Assembly: GCF_963665445.1 (NCBI RefSeq)
Contig: NZ_OY762276.1
Location: 3,838,601-3,902,600 of the forward strand
Origin: an uncultured Desulfobulbus sp.
Lineage (GTDB): Bacteria; Desulfobacterota; Desulfobulbia; Desulfobulbales; Desulfobulbaceae
Length of the DNA stretch: 64,000 nt
Direction of reading: 5' to 3'
Of this stretch, positions 8,601 through 17,249 are shown in pieces. How positions within the stretch are numbered: position 1 is the first letter of the stretch; every line of letters begins with the position of its first letter. A program made the translations under genes and the position numbers. Below the pieces are notes generated by a model that had not been told where the DNA came from, did not search any database, and saw only the letters and a program-made list of their open reading frames with translations.

Positions 8601-9173
8601 TCACTCGCTGCGGAGCAGTTCCCGGGCCAGTTTATCGGCTACGTCTAGGTGCTCGTCGATATCCGAGTTGGATTGCAGGGGCAACCCTCCCGCTGTGATG
8701 GAACGCACTTCAAACCCGTAAAGTTCCAGATAGTCGGTATACCGTTCCGTCACATCCTTGTAGACGCCGGCACGCTCCACATGGGTCAGAATGAGGACCG
8801 CCAGTTTCCCCGGCGGCAGGCGACTGCTGTTCTCCGCATCGTTGGCCGGATCGGTGCTGATCAGGGACCACATCCTATCGTAGAACAGTTTGAATTGGCC
8901 GCAGGTGTCGCCGAAATAGATCGGCGAGGAAAAGATGACGATATCAGCCGTGTACATATCCTCGAGAAGCTGGGTGACATCGTCGAGCAACACACAGCGA
9001 TCCGACCGGGTATGGCATCCCTCGCACCCCTGGCAGCCACGGTAGTGCATCTGGTTGAGCGGATAATCGGTCACCACGGCCCCATAGGCCGCCGCTGTTT
9101 CGGTGAAGGCGTGGGCGATACGGCTGCTGGTCCCGTTTTTTCTCGGACTCCCGAGGATGTTCAAAATTTTCAA
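8601..9173 (-). CDS. Iron-sulfur flavoprotein (flavodoxin-like NAD(P)H oxidoreductase)
   Basis: A 190-residue flavodoxin-fold protein. It begins LKILNILGSPRKNGTSS, the phosphate-binding loop for FMN. C47, C50, C53 and C60 form the compact CxxCxxCx6C motif of archaeal and anaerobic iron-sulfur flavoproteins (Isf), which carry FMN plus one [4Fe-4S] cluster and move electrons from ferredoxin to acceptors including oxygen or peroxide. FSSPIYFGDTCGQFKLFYDR matches the family. The start is a TTG at 9173 with GAGGGG 6 nt upstream; the frame runs on to 9260 without coding character. It converges on the PIN-like gene. Confidence 0.88.
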   Translation of the reverse strand: MKILNILGSPRKNGTSSRIAHAFTETAAAYGAVVTDYPLNQMHYRGCQGCEGCHTRSDRCVLLDDVTQLLEDMYTADIVIFSSPIYFGDTCGQFKLFYDRMWSLISTDPANDAENSSRLPPGKLAVLILTHVERAGVYKDVTERYTDYLELYGFEVRSITAGGLPLQSNSDIDEHLDVADKLARELLRSE

Positions 9174-9556
9174 GATAGACCCCTCATCATTGGAGAGTAT
9201 GTTTTCTCTAGCTGCATGCGCCAATGGTCTGTTTTGCCTCGCAGGTGGCGCGCATCGCACATCCAGGCGTCTGTATTTTCGTCATTTATCCCGGAAACCC
9301 CATGACAAGGGGCCAGGCGAGCCTCTGCTGCGTTTTTCTCGGCGGCATTGTACGGGCAAGCTTTCTATTTTTCCAGGGAATTGTGCAGGCCCGAGGTCGC
9401 AATTCAATTTCATTTTCGTTATTGCACTCGTAAAAATATCGTTTTTCTGGTAGGATGGTTTTTCTTTGTCAACAAACGTTCTCCCTGTCCTGGGTACATT
9501 CCCTGCATCCACGGCAGCAACCTTCCCCCTTCTTTTTCCGCTCAAGCGGGCAAGTC

Positions 9557-11119
9557 ATGAATTTCCGTACCAATATCGATCAAATGAGAGCCTGGGCCCA
9601 TCGCCCTTCCCGCACCAGCGGCACCTGGGGCTTTCCCCTGAATTTTTTCTACTGGCTGGCCGGTGCACGCCGCTCCACCCTCAACCAGCTCCCGGAGAGT
9701 GAGCGAGAACGCATTGCCATTCTCGGTTCATCGGTGATGATCCCCACCCTGCTCGCCTTTTTCGGCATGTATCTCTATGCCACAAGCAGATTTCAGACCT
9801 CCCGGCCGATTGTCACCCTGCTGATTGCCCTGACCTGGGCGTTTATCATCATGAACGTGGACCGCATTCTCTTGGCCACCTACCGTCCCTTCCAGTCCCG
9901 TGTGCGCAAGACCATTCAGGTCTGCTTCCGGATCGGCCTGGCAGCGGTGATCAGTGTGGCCATAGCCTTCCCCTTCTGCCTTGAACAGTACCAGGGGGCG
10001 ATCAAGGACCGACTCCAGGGCGAGTACCGCCAGCGCCTTGACGCCCTGCAAACCCAGGAGCGTAGCGAGCGCGACCTGCTAGGCTCTCAGGACGATCAAC
10101 GGCTGGCCGGATTGCGCACCCAACTCGATGCCATCCTGGCCGCAGGCCCGGCCGAAGCAACGCTCTTTGCGGAAACACTGGCCAAACGGCAGGTTGATCA
10201 GCGAGCCGATACCAGCCGCACGTTTAAAGAGCAACTCGATCAGGAGGCGGCCAAGGCCCTGCAATCCTGGAAAGAGATATCAGCCCACATGCGGGTGGTG
10301 GAGCAGGATCTCAAGGATGAGGCACGAGGACGGCTGACCGAGGAACGGGGCGGTACCGGCAAGCCCGGCCAGGGCGCCAAATACCGGGAGCTCTCCCGAG
10401 ATCTGGAGTTGATGGGCAAGGCCGAACAGGCCGCGCGCGATCGCTACCAACAACTGCTCGCCCGAGCAGCCCAGGTGCAACCGGCCGCCCCCCCCAAGGA
10501 TCGTCTATCAGCCCTTGAGCCTGAACAACGGGAACATTTTCTTGCCGAGGCCAAGGCCCGCTCGGAGCGAATCAATCAGCTCAGCCTGGCCCTGGCCGCT
10601 GCCGAAAAGGATCGGGACGAGCACCTGGCACGCCATAAACTGCGCTTCGACCCGGTCATCGAGAGTTACACCGCCAAAAGTCAGGGAAACTTTGACCCCA
10701 TGGAGGAAACCATTGGCCTCTTCAAGGTGATCTTTGTCCCGGAAAAGGGCAGCGACAACATTGACCCGATCGTGCAGCAGTACAAGTGGATGGCGGCCCT
10801 GTTCCAGTTTTCCATCATCTTCGGCACCCTGTTTCTCCTCGACTTGATCGCCATTCTCTCCAAGGTCATGTCCCGCCCCGGACCGTATGATGTCATGGTC
10901 GAGTTTCCGGAGCTGGTGGCGACGCGCAATCTCGAGGCCCTGCGGACTCAGTATCCCGATATGGCAGGCATCTGGGCCACGCAGCAGGGCCAGGCTGCGG
11001 AGGAGACCTCCGCAGGAGTGGATCTACGCAACTCGGAGGAGGTGGCCCGACTGCTGCTCGCGGCCCATGTCCCGCTCAGGCAACGCAGGGTTGAGCAAGC
11101 GGACAAGAATAACGAATAG
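9557..11119 (+). CDS. DUF4407 membrane protein with long coiled coil
   Basis: A 520-residue protein of the DUF4407 type. Three membrane segments lie at about residues 55-75, 84-103 and 121-141, followed by a charged helical or coiled-coil region (about 145-400, rich in E, Q, R and A), and then a fourth membrane segment near 410-432 (FSIIFGTLFLLDLIAIL). The C-terminal part is cytoplasmic and acidic. The family has no established function; members are found in Bacteroidetes, Cyanobacteria and Proteobacteria. I use the ATG at 9557, because MNFRTNIDQM starts the conserved region. It has no operon partner. The helical region between membrane segments 3 and 4 probably lies in the periplasm or forms a scaffold, which is inference. 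Confidence 0.75.
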   Translation: MNFRTNIDQMRAWAHRPSRTSGTWGFPLNFFYWLAGARRSTLNQLPESERERIAILGSSVMIPTLLAFFGMYLYATSRFQTSRPIVTLLIALTWAFIIMNVDRILLATYRPFQSRVRKTIQVCFRIGLAAVISVAIAFPFCLEQYQGAIKDRLQGEYRQRLDALQTQERSERDLLGSQDDQRLAGLRTQLDAILAAGPAEATLFAETLAKRQVDQRADTSRTFKEQLDQEAAKALQSWKEISAHMRVVEQDLKDEARGRLTEERGGTGKPGQGAKYRELSRDLELMGKAEQAARDRYQQLLARAAQVQPAAPPKDRLSALEPEQREHFLAEAKARSERINQLSLALAAAEKDRDEHLARHKLRFDPVIESYTAKSQGNFDPMEETIGLFKVIFVPEKGSDNIDPIVQQYKWMAALFQFSIIFGTLFLLDLIAILSKVMSRPGPYDVMVEFPELVATRNLEALRTQYPDMAGIWATQQGQAAEETSAGVDLRNSEEVARLLLAAHVPLRQRRVEQADKNNE

Positions 11120-11142
11120 AAACGAGGCCTGTTCCAGCAAGC

Positions 11143-11168
11143 AATGGGTCGCGTTGCTGCGACCCATT
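11143..11168 (+). terminator. Hairpin after the DUF4407 gene
   Basis: AATGGGTCGC (11143-11152) pairs perfectly with GCGACCCATT (11159-11168) around a 6-nt loop, 23 bases after the stop codon. No T-tract follows, so it may be a weak terminator or an mRNA-stabilising hairpin. The rest of the interval to 11390 holds nothing I can support. Confidence 0.45.
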
Positions 11169-11390
11169 ACTTGTCCTAAAAAATGCAGTAGCGCGACCCT
11201 TTACGCGCGACTGCGCAACAAAATCCCATAAAAACGGTGTAAATACGGCAAGATTCCAGTATCGCCCAAACTCCACCGCCCCTGGTATCAGGATTGCTTA
11301 GGCAACTCTCAGGTAATTCGCATCTGCTCTCCCCTCCAGCGGAGTGGCAGTTCCATCCCCCCTGACCATGGGTCAGACTGTCCAGCAGGC

Positions 11391-11894
11391 ATGTTCATGA
11401 ATCTCTTTTCCATTACGTTTTCACCTATCGGTGTCATCCGCAGCGAACACACCGTCGCCAAACAGACCCCCATTCAACCCACCTATGCCAAAGGCTGCCG
11501 TGGCCGGGCGGAAATCCTGCCCGAGTTCTGCCAGGGCCTGCAAGACCTGGCCGGTTTTTCCCATATCTACATAGTGACCCATCTGCATCAGGCAGAGCCC
11601 CCCAAACTGGTCGTCAAACCCTTTCTCCAGGACGTGCCCCGCGGCGTCTTCTCCACCCGTGCCCCTTGCCGTCCCAATGCCATCGGCTTGAGTATCGTTG
11701 AGTTGGTGGGCATCGAAGGGACCACCCTTCTCCTCGATGGGGTCGATATCCTTGACGGCACCCCCGTCCTTGACATCAAGCCCTACTGCGCTAAATTCGA
11801 CCTGATCGAGCACACCCGCAACGGCTGGCAGGACGAGGTGGACCAGGCCACCGCGCAAAAGCGCGGCCTGCGCGACTACGAGCAAAGCAAATAG
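11391..11894 (+). CDS. trmO: tRNA m6t6A37 methyltransferase, TsaA/TrmO family
   Basis: A 167-residue single-domain TsaA (TrmO-like) protein. The family uses S-adenosylmethionine to methylate N6 of threonylcarbamoyladenosine at position 37 of tRNA-Thr. Family motifs are visible: FSPIGVIRSEH at the N-terminus, then DVPRGVFSTRAPCRPNAIGL and LDGTPVLDIKPY. The E. coli protein is longer, with an extra C-terminal domain; the short version here is common. The start could be ATG 11391 or 11397. It heads a likely operon with a thioesterase 7 nt downstream and a metallo-hydrolase; these neighbours do not suggest a shared pathway. Confidence 0.9.
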   Translation: MFMNLFSITFSPIGVIRSEHTVAKQTPIQPTYAKGCRGRAEILPEFCQGLQDLAGFSHIYIVTHLHQAEPPKLVVKPFLQDVPRGVFSTRAPCRPNAIGLSIVELVGIEGTTLLLDGVDILDGTPVLDIKPYCAKFDLIEHTRNGWQDEVDQATAQKRGLRDYEQSK

Positions 11895-11901
11895 AGGGGC
11901 A

Positions 11902-12348
11902 ATGGACAGCATAAGCGGCCACGAGCACTGCCTGCTCTGCGGCGCGTTGCATCCACATTCGTGGAAATTGCGCTTTGCCCAGGATGCAGAGGGTGAGGTT
12001 TCCACCAATTTTGTAGCGGGAAAAGATTTACAGGGGTACGATAATCTCGTTCATGGCGGAGTGATTTGCTCACTGCTCGATGCGGCCATGACCCATTGTC
12101 TGTTTCACCAATCCATCCAGGCGGTGACCGGCGACCTTCGGGTTCGTTTTCTCCATCCGGTGGCCTGCGAGGTCCCCCTGGAACTTCGGGCCAGGCTGCT
12201 CTTTGCCTGCCCGCCGCTGTACCAGTTGCAGGCTGAACTGCGATGCGACGGACAATTGATGGCCAGGGCCGAGGGCAAATTCATGCGACGAGGTTGCCAT
12301 GACAGTATTGACAGAGTCCCGGCAGATCAAAATCACCATTCTCGTTGA
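11902..12348 (+). CDS. PaaI-type hotdog thioesterase
   Basis: A 148-residue hotdog-fold protein of the PaaI/acyl-CoA thioesterase type. The active-site stretch NLVHGGVICSLLDAAM (about residues 48-63) has the HGG turn and an acidic residue at D60, which hydrolyse thioesters such as acyl-CoA. TGDLRVRFLHPV is the second conserved strand. Two cysteines (CLLC, residues 10-13) near the N-terminus recall the short cysteine-containing leader seen in some family members. Its C-terminus overlaps the next gene by about 50 nt in another frame, so the two are probably translationally coupled. Substrate unknown. Confidence 0.85.
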   Translation: MDSISGHEHCLLCGALHPHSWKLRFAQDAEGEVSTNFVAGKDLQGYDNLVHGGVICSLLDAAMTHCLFHQSIQAVTGDLRVRFLHPVACEVPLELRARLLFACPPLYQLQAELRCDGQLMARAEGKFMRRGCHDSIDRVPADQNHHSR

Positions 12349-13162
12349 CAACGAAGCAGGCGCCGGCCTTCAGGCTGAGCACGGCTTTTCCCTCTGGATC
12401 GACACCGGCGAGCGCCATATTCTTTTCGATACCGGCCAGAGCGAACTCCTGATGACCAACGCGCGAGCGCTCGATATCGACCTTGCCACAGCCGACACCG
12501 TCATCCTCAGTCACGGCCACTACGATCACACCGGCGGGCTATCCTCCCTGCTCCACCACTGCCATGCCTTTGACCTCTACTGCCACCCGGCAGCGGTGCA
12601 TCCTCGCTATGCGGTCAGAAATCATCAGGCCAAGTCTCTGCAGATGCCGCGCGAATCCATGGCCGCCCTGGATCGTTTTCCCCAGGAGCATCTGCATTGG
12701 GTGCAACAGCCGATACTGCTCGCCCCCGATATCGGCCTGACCGGCCCTATTGCTCGAAAAACCAGCTTCGAGGATACCGGCGGCCCCTTCTTCCTTGACC
12801 AAGGCGGCCATCGGCCCGATCCGGTCGACGATGATCTCGCCCTGTGGATCTCCACCGATTCCGGCCTGATTGTCTGCGTCGGATGCGCCCATTCCGGCCT
12901 GATCAACACCCTGCACCATATCCAGCGGCAGAATCCCGGCCAACCCATCCGCAGCATTATCGGCGGGTTCCATCTCCTCAACGCCGATCACCGACGGATC
13001 GAACTGACCATCAAGGCCCTGAAGGAAATGGCGCCCGAGCAGATCATCCCCTGCCACTGCACCGGCGAGGAAGCCTTCAATCAGCTGCGCCACACCTTGG
13101 GCAAACGCTGTCGTTCCGGGATGGCCGGCATGCAACTCAACTTTGAAGTGCAACAAGCATAA
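12299..13162 (+). CDS. Metallo-beta-lactamase-fold hydrolase
   Basis: A 287-residue MBL-fold protein. The metal site is ILSHGHYDHTGG, with H72, H74, D76 and H77, supported by later CAHSG, GGFHLL and IIPCHCTG segments. This combination, with CxG-type motifs in the second half, is that of the archaeal/anaerobic subgroup annotated as dihydropterin-ribofuranosylaminobenzene-phosphate synthase-like (COG1237). Whether it acts on a pterin is not established here. There is no signal peptide. It overlaps the upstream thioesterase gene and ends the trmO operon; a small hairpin follows at 13171. Confidence 0.85.
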   Translation: MTVLTESRQIKITILVDNEAGAGLQAEHGFSLWIDTGERHILFDTGQSELLMTNARALDIDLATADTVILSHGHYDHTGGLSSLLHHCHAFDLYCHPAAVHPRYAVRNHQAKSLQMPRESMAALDRFPQEHLHWVQQPILLAPDIGLTGPIARKTSFEDTGGPFFLDQGGHRPDPVDDDLALWISTDSGLIVCVGCAHSGLINTLHHIQRQNPGQPIRSIIGGFHLLNADHRRIELTIKALKEMAPEQIIPCHCTGEEAFNQLRHTLGKRCRSGMAGMQLNFEVQQA

Positions 13163-13170
13163 ATACCATC

Positions 13171-13190
13171 AGAATGCATTGCAGCATTCT
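13171..13190 (+). terminator. Small hairpin after the metallo-hydrolase gene
   Basis: AGAATGC (13171-13177) pairs with GCATTCT (13184-13190) around a 6-nt loop, 9 bases after the stop. No T-tract follows, so this is a weak candidate. Confidence 0.3.
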
Positions 13191-13280
13191 TGAACAAACC
13201 GCCGACTGAGGAGAGAACAGGACAAATTCTGCAGCACATCAGGCAGTCAACACCAACAGCAATCAAAAGGAGGAGTGTGA

Positions 13281-14027
13281 ATGAGCGGGGGCAAGGCAAT
13301 CTTTGAGCAGGCTGACAACGACATGCTGGTGCAGATGGTGATGGATGGATTTCGACGCATTGTGGTGCATTACGGCGCATGGTTTGCCGAGGTGGCGCAC
13401 CAGGTTGGGCTGGAAAAAGCGATGGAGGTGGAGCATCAGGTGTGGCATGCCAGCGTCGGCAATCAGGTCGACCGGTTGGGCAAGACTCTGGGATTTTCAA
13501 CTGAGAACGGCATTCCCTCGGCCCTGCACAGCCTGCCCAAGGAGACGCTGGTGGATTTGATCGAGAAGCTGAGCATCAACTGGCTGGCCAATGACGGCAT
13601 CTGGTTCCAGGCCGTGGAAAAACAGTTCGGCATGGGCGATGCCAAGCGCTGCAACGACACCTGCTGGACCCGTTTTTCCCCCTTCGAGGCCACCCGCATC
13701 AAGAGGCTGCTCAACCTGCCGGACAACGGCGGCATCCCGGCATTGAAGAAGGCGCTCGCCTTTCGCATGTATGCCTTTATCAACGAGCAGTCGATCGAGG
13801 ATGTGGGCGATGACTGCATCATCTTCTACATGAACAACTGCCGCGTCCAGGCCGCCCGCAAGCGCAAAGGCTTGCCCGATTATCCCTGCAAATCCGCTGG
13901 CATGGTCGAATACCCAACCTTTGCCAGCACCATCGACAAACGCATCGTCACCGAATGCGTCGGCTGCCCGCCGGACGAGCACCCGGACAAATGGTTCTGC
14001 GCCTGGAAATTTACCCTGGGAGAATAA
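13281..14027 (+). CDS. DUF6125-like cysteine-containing protein
   Basis: A 248-residue soluble protein that I associate, from memory of the pattern, with the DUF6125 family common in anaerobic Deltaproteobacteria. A strong AGGAGGA site lies directly upstream of the ATG. Conserved-looking features include CNDTCWTRFSPFEATRIKRL in the middle and a C-terminal cysteine cluster, PCKSAGMVEY and then TECVGCPPDEHPDKWFCAW. These could bind a metal or iron-sulfur cluster. The family has no established function. It is a single gene; the downstream hairpin at 14035 may end it. Confidence 0.6.
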   Translation: MSGGKAIFEQADNDMLVQMVMDGFRRIVVHYGAWFAEVAHQVGLEKAMEVEHQVWHASVGNQVDRLGKTLGFSTENGIPSALHSLPKETLVDLIEKLSINWLANDGIWFQAVEKQFGMGDAKRCNDTCWTRFSPFEATRIKRLLNLPDNGGIPALKKALAFRMYAFINEQSIEDVGDDCIIFYMNNCRVQAARKRKGLPDYPCKSAGMVEYPTFASTIDKRIVTECVGCPPDEHPDKWFCAWKFTLGE

Positions 14028-14034
14028 ATAAATA

Positions 14035-14063
14035 CGGGCCAAACAGACATGCTGCTTGGCCCG
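14035..14063 (-). terminator. Terminator of the PEP-CTERM gene
   Basis: CGGGCCAA pairs with TTGGCCCG (arms 14035-14042 and 14056-14063), with a further CAG/CTG pairing inside. On the minus strand it is followed by TATTTATTTATTC, so it fits as terminator of the minus-strand gene and possibly also acts on the plus strand. A second hairpin, CCGGTCTC/GAGACCGG, lies at about 14083-14101. Confidence 0.6.
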
Positions 14064-14109
14064 TCTCCAGGAGCATGTACCCCGGTCTCAGGAGACCGGG
14101 AGTCTATAC

Positions 14110-14721
14110 TCAATTTTTCCGTTTTCTCGAAATAAACGCCATGCCGGCAAGGCCTGCGCCCAAAAGCAGCATGGTGCTCGGCTCGGGCACGGGAGAGGAA
14201 GATGTTCCAAACGCTTGCACTTCGCCGACGGAGTAATAACCATCACCACCTACAGCGGAGATTCGAAGATATTGGGCCGAAACCGCTTCACCAAAGTCAA
14301 TTGAGGCAACATATTCACTGTCACCGTAAATAGTTGTCATGGTGTCCATTCCACCTGGAGAGACGGGGATTTCGCCATAGCTCGCGTAGATTTTAAACAA
14401 CTCATACCAATCGGTCCCATTCGCTGAATACTCAACAATATAGTCATCATTGTTGTCAACGGAAACGGTTACATCCTCAATAGTGTAGATTGCGCCATAG
14501 TTGATAGTAAAGATCGGCTCAGCCCCATACCAATATACATTGGCCCCATCTTGCCAGTGTGTTGTTTCCGAAGGAATAATTCCATCAATGATAAGGTCAG
14601 CACTGTGATAATAGGTTCCACTTCCGGAAACACCAATTGGATTCAACAGGGTCGCACTGGCCTCACCCGCAACCAGCGCCAAAAAACCAGCGGTCATTAA
14701 CGCAACAGATTTTCTCGTCAT
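14110..14721 (-). CDS. PEP-CTERM exported protein with discoidin-like domain
   Basis: A 203-residue exported protein. The N-terminus has a signal peptide (about residues 1-23, ending EASA), and the C-terminus has the PEP-CTERM sorting signal: VPEPSTMLLLGAGLAGMAF, then the basic tail ISRKRKN. Proteins with this tail are processed by exosortase (EpsH) and are linked to exopolysaccharide and biofilm formation. The mature domain has a sugar-binding-like discoidin pattern ending GDGYYSVGEVQAFG. AAGGAGGGTG precedes ATG 14721. No exosortase or polysaccharide gene is in the window, so it depends on machinery elsewhere. Composition is richer in A+T than its neighbours. Confidence 0.9.
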   Translation of the reverse strand: MTRKSVALMTAGFLALVAGEASATLLNPIGVSGSGTYYHSADLIIDGIIPSETTHWQDGANVYWYGAEPIFTINYGAIYTIEDVTVSVDNNDDYIVEYSANGTDWYELFKIYASYGEIPVSPGGMDTMTTIYGDSEYVASIDFGEAVSAQYLRISAVGGDGYYSVGEVQAFGTSSSPVPEPSTMLLLGAGLAGMAFISRKRKN

Positions 14722-14990
14722 GAGTTCACCCTCCTTAGGTTTAACAGTGACAAATTTCAACCAGCTCCTGTCGACAAGAGCGTCTTCCTTTATTGCGAAC
14801 GTTTTTTCACACGACAAAAATATTCTACAGGATTCGTACCAGCTTTTACATGCGCAAGCAAAAAAAATATTTCCTATATTTTCAGATAATTAGATCATCG
14901 AACCTTTTCTTTATACTTAACACAGAACTAAATTGTATTCCCTGTATCCGAAATATCGTCAATTTTATTTCGATTTTCAGGAAAATCATC

Positions 14991-15806
14991 CTAGAAGGTT
15001 CCCGGCGCTTCAACCAGCGGAGGCAACAAACTCTGCACCTCCAGCGCGGACCACAATGGCTGGCCAGACAGGGTGGCCACATTGATCTGATTCAGGCCAC
15101 GGGCGATCTCCTCGAAACTCTTCCCCTTGGCACGGAGCCGCTGGATAGAACGGGCAAGCTCCTCCTGCGGGAACACCTTTTTTACAGGTTCCTCCACATC
15201 CGTCGCGAGCGAGGCCTCTTCCCCGTGCGGCTCGGCCAGATCCGGCATCACCTCTACGGCGGCCTCAGGCAACTCCACCACCTCGTAGATTCCCTCGGTT
15301 TTGATCGCCATCTCCTCCATTACCTCGGGCTCTTGGGAGGCTGAGACAAGCGAGGCATTCTCATCGGGCATGGGAGTGTATTCAAGCTGCAGCCCGACCA
15401 TCAACCGCATCAGATCATCGATCTGACGGTCGCGCCGGGCCAGTTGCTCGCGCATATCCTCGATCTGATCCTTGAGCAGTTCAATCTGATCCTTGTAGGC
15501 GGCCAGGAGATCACTTAAGTAATCAACACTCTCCGCAGAGATAGGCAGCCGGGATGCGACCGACCTGGATGGCCCGAGGTCGACCGGTTCCTCGGCGTCG
15601 CGGGCGTAGGTGGCCAACAGCTGCCGCCCTTCGTCCCAACGTTCGAGATCTGCATAGCGAAAACGAACCTCCTGTTTGCCGGTACTGGGATTGAGAATCA
15701 ACTTGAAGGGTAATCCCCGTTTCCGGTATCGACTGATGGATTTGGTGGAGACGTTGAGGAAATCCGCAGCCTCCTTTTGCGTGACCAGATATTCGTTGTC
15801 GCTCAT
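14991..15806 (-). CDS. HTH DNA-binding protein with coiled coil
   Basis: A 271-residue putative regulator or DNA-binding adaptor. The N-terminal 65 residues form a MerR/excisionase-type helix-turn-helix (VTQKEAADFLNVSTKSISRY, then RFRYADLERW). A coiled coil follows at about residues 105-140 (KDQIELLKDQIEDMREQLAR). The middle is acidic and low in complexity. The last 45 residues (LRAKGKSFEEIARGLNQINV and LWSALEVQSLL) look like the C-terminal recombinase-type helix-turn-helix of serine recombinases, but no catalytic domain is present. It ends the transcript downstream of the PLP decarboxylase with only 9 nt between, so the two may be co-transcribed. Confidence 0.7.
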   Translation of the reverse strand: MSDNEYLVTQKEAADFLNVSTKSISRYRKRGLPFKLILNPSTGKQEVRFRYADLERWDEGRQLLATYARDAEEPVDLGPSRSVASRLPISAESVDYLSDLLAAYKDQIELLKDQIEDMREQLARRDRQIDDLMRLMVGLQLEYTPMPDENASLVSASQEPEVMEEMAIKTEGIYEVVELPEAAVEVMPDLAEPHGEEASLATDVEEPVKKVFPQEELARSIQRLRAKGKSFEEIARGLNQINVATLSGQPLWSALEVQSLLPPLVEAPGTF

Positions 15807-15815
15807 GCCTACCTC

Positions 15816-17249
15816 TTATTGCGTATTCTCCGGGCCGCTCCTTTCGGCCAGCAATTCGCGGCCGGTTTCGATGACCGCCCGGAAAAAGTCGTCGATCTCG
15901 GGTTTCCCGACATTGACGTTGGTGACCAACAGGCGAAGAACCAATTCTCCGTTCACCAGGCCGGTGCCGACCAGTGCCCGGCCTTTGCGTTGCATCCGCT
16001 CCCGCAGCTCTTTGTTGAATGCGGCTCTGGGCACCCCCCCCGGTGGCAGAAAGCGGAAACAGATGTTAAATGATTCCCGCGGCACCACCATCTCCAGCTC
16101 GTCGGCCTGCTCCACCTGCTCTTCGGCATATTGACACAGTTGCAGATAATTTTCCACCCGTGTCGCAAAACCTTCCTGGGAGTAAAATTTCCAGTCAAGA
16201 AACCATTTGAGACTGTCGACCCGACGCCCGCATTGCAGGGAGAGGGTCCCCAGATCGCGGACCTCACCGCCTTCCCCCTCACGAAAAATATAGCTCTCGT
16301 CTCCGGCACTCAGAACATCACGGAGGACATGCTGATCTCGATTGAACAAGAGCACGTTGCACATCAGCGCCGCGCCCAGCATCTTGTGAAAATCCAGGGT
16401 GAAGGAGTCGGCCTGGGAGAGGTGGGGTAAAAAGTGGTCGCGCAATTGCTCGCTGAACAGAACGGCCCCGCCCCAGGCCCCATCCACATGGAGCCAGAAA
16501 TGGTAGCGGTCGCGCAACTCAAGCAGAGGGGCTATCTGATCATAGGATCCACGCACCGTGGTGCCGGCGGTGGCCGCCACCCAAAAAGGCACCCCCCCCT
16601 CCCGGACCACGCGCTTGATCTGCCGCTCGAGTTCATCGCATCGCATGCGGCCGTGCTGATCGACGGGAATTTTCAGGAGATGCTCTGACCCGAGGCCGAG
16701 AATATTGGCCGCACGATCCATGGAGTAATGGGCATCGGCATTGACAAAGCCATACAGCGGCGCTTGGCTGAACAGCCCCTGCGTTTTGGTTTCCGGGGCA
16801 AGATTGTTGCGGGCGGCCATCATCGCGATCATGTTGGCATTGCTGGAACCGGTGGTCATCTGGCCGCAGCCGTGTTCAAACCCGACCAGATCAAGCATGG
16901 TCTGCAGCATGAATTTTTCCATCAGGGTCGAGACTGGCGCGGTCTCAAAGGTGCAGGCCGAGGTGTTGGTGATTGCTGCAACCATCTCACCAATCATCGA
17001 CGGCGGATTGGCACCGGCCCACATTCGGTTGACATATCCCGGATGGTTGGTTTTGACCGCATACGCCAGATACTGCTCCACCCAGGCAAAGAGCGCGTCC
17101 CAGTCGCCCTGTTGATCCTGATGTTCAAGGTGCAACCGCTGCCGCAATTCCTCCGGGTCCAGGTAATCGACAAAATTGCCGGTTTCCCGATCCGTTGAAT
17201 AACGAGCGAACACGTGCAACAACCGCTCAAAGATTTTTTCCTGCTCCAT
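15816..17249 (-). CDS. Group II PLP-dependent amino-acid decarboxylase
   Basis: A 477-residue PLP decarboxylase of the glutamate/aspartate/diaminobutyrate/aromatic amino-acid family. The PLP lysine is K289 in FTLDFHKML, and the cofactor aspartate is D256 in HVDGAWGGA. TGSSNANMIAM and HYSMDRAANILGLG also match the family. Candidate reactions are aspartate to beta-alanine (PanP type), glutamate to GABA, or 2,4-diaminobutyrate to diaminopropane. The sequence alone does not settle this. Because panD or polyamine genes can substitute, beta-alanine and diaminopropane are the most interesting possibilities. It lies upstream of the HTH gene. The upstream 500 bases contain nested inverted repeats. Confidence 0.88.
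   Translation of the reverse strand: MEQEKIFERLLHVFARYSTDRETGNFVDYLDPEELRQRLHLEHQDQQGDWDALFAWVEQYLAYAVKTNHPGYVNRMWAGANPPSMIGEMVAAITNTSACTFETAPVSTLMEKFMLQTMLDLVGFEHGCGQMTTGSSNANMIAMMAARNNLAPETKTQGLFSQAPLYGFVNADAHYSMDRAANILGLGSEHLLKIPVDQHGRMRCDELERQIKRVVREGGVPFWVAATAGTTVRGSYDQIAPLLELRDRYHFWLHVDGAWGGAVLFSEQLRDHFLPHLSQADSFTLDFHKMLGAALMCNVLLFNRDQHVLRDVLSAGDESYIFREGEGGEVRDLGTLSLQCGRRVDSLKWFLDWKFYSQEGFATRVENYLQLCQYAEEQVEQADELEMVVPRESFNICFRFLPPGGVPRAAFNKELRERMQRKGRALVGTGLVNGELVLRLLVTNVNVGKPEIDDFFRAVIETGRELLAERSGPENTQ

Noticed and set aside
9455-9556. Upstream extension of the DUF4407 protein
   Set aside because: The added residues are low-complexity and the conserved sequence starts at 9557.
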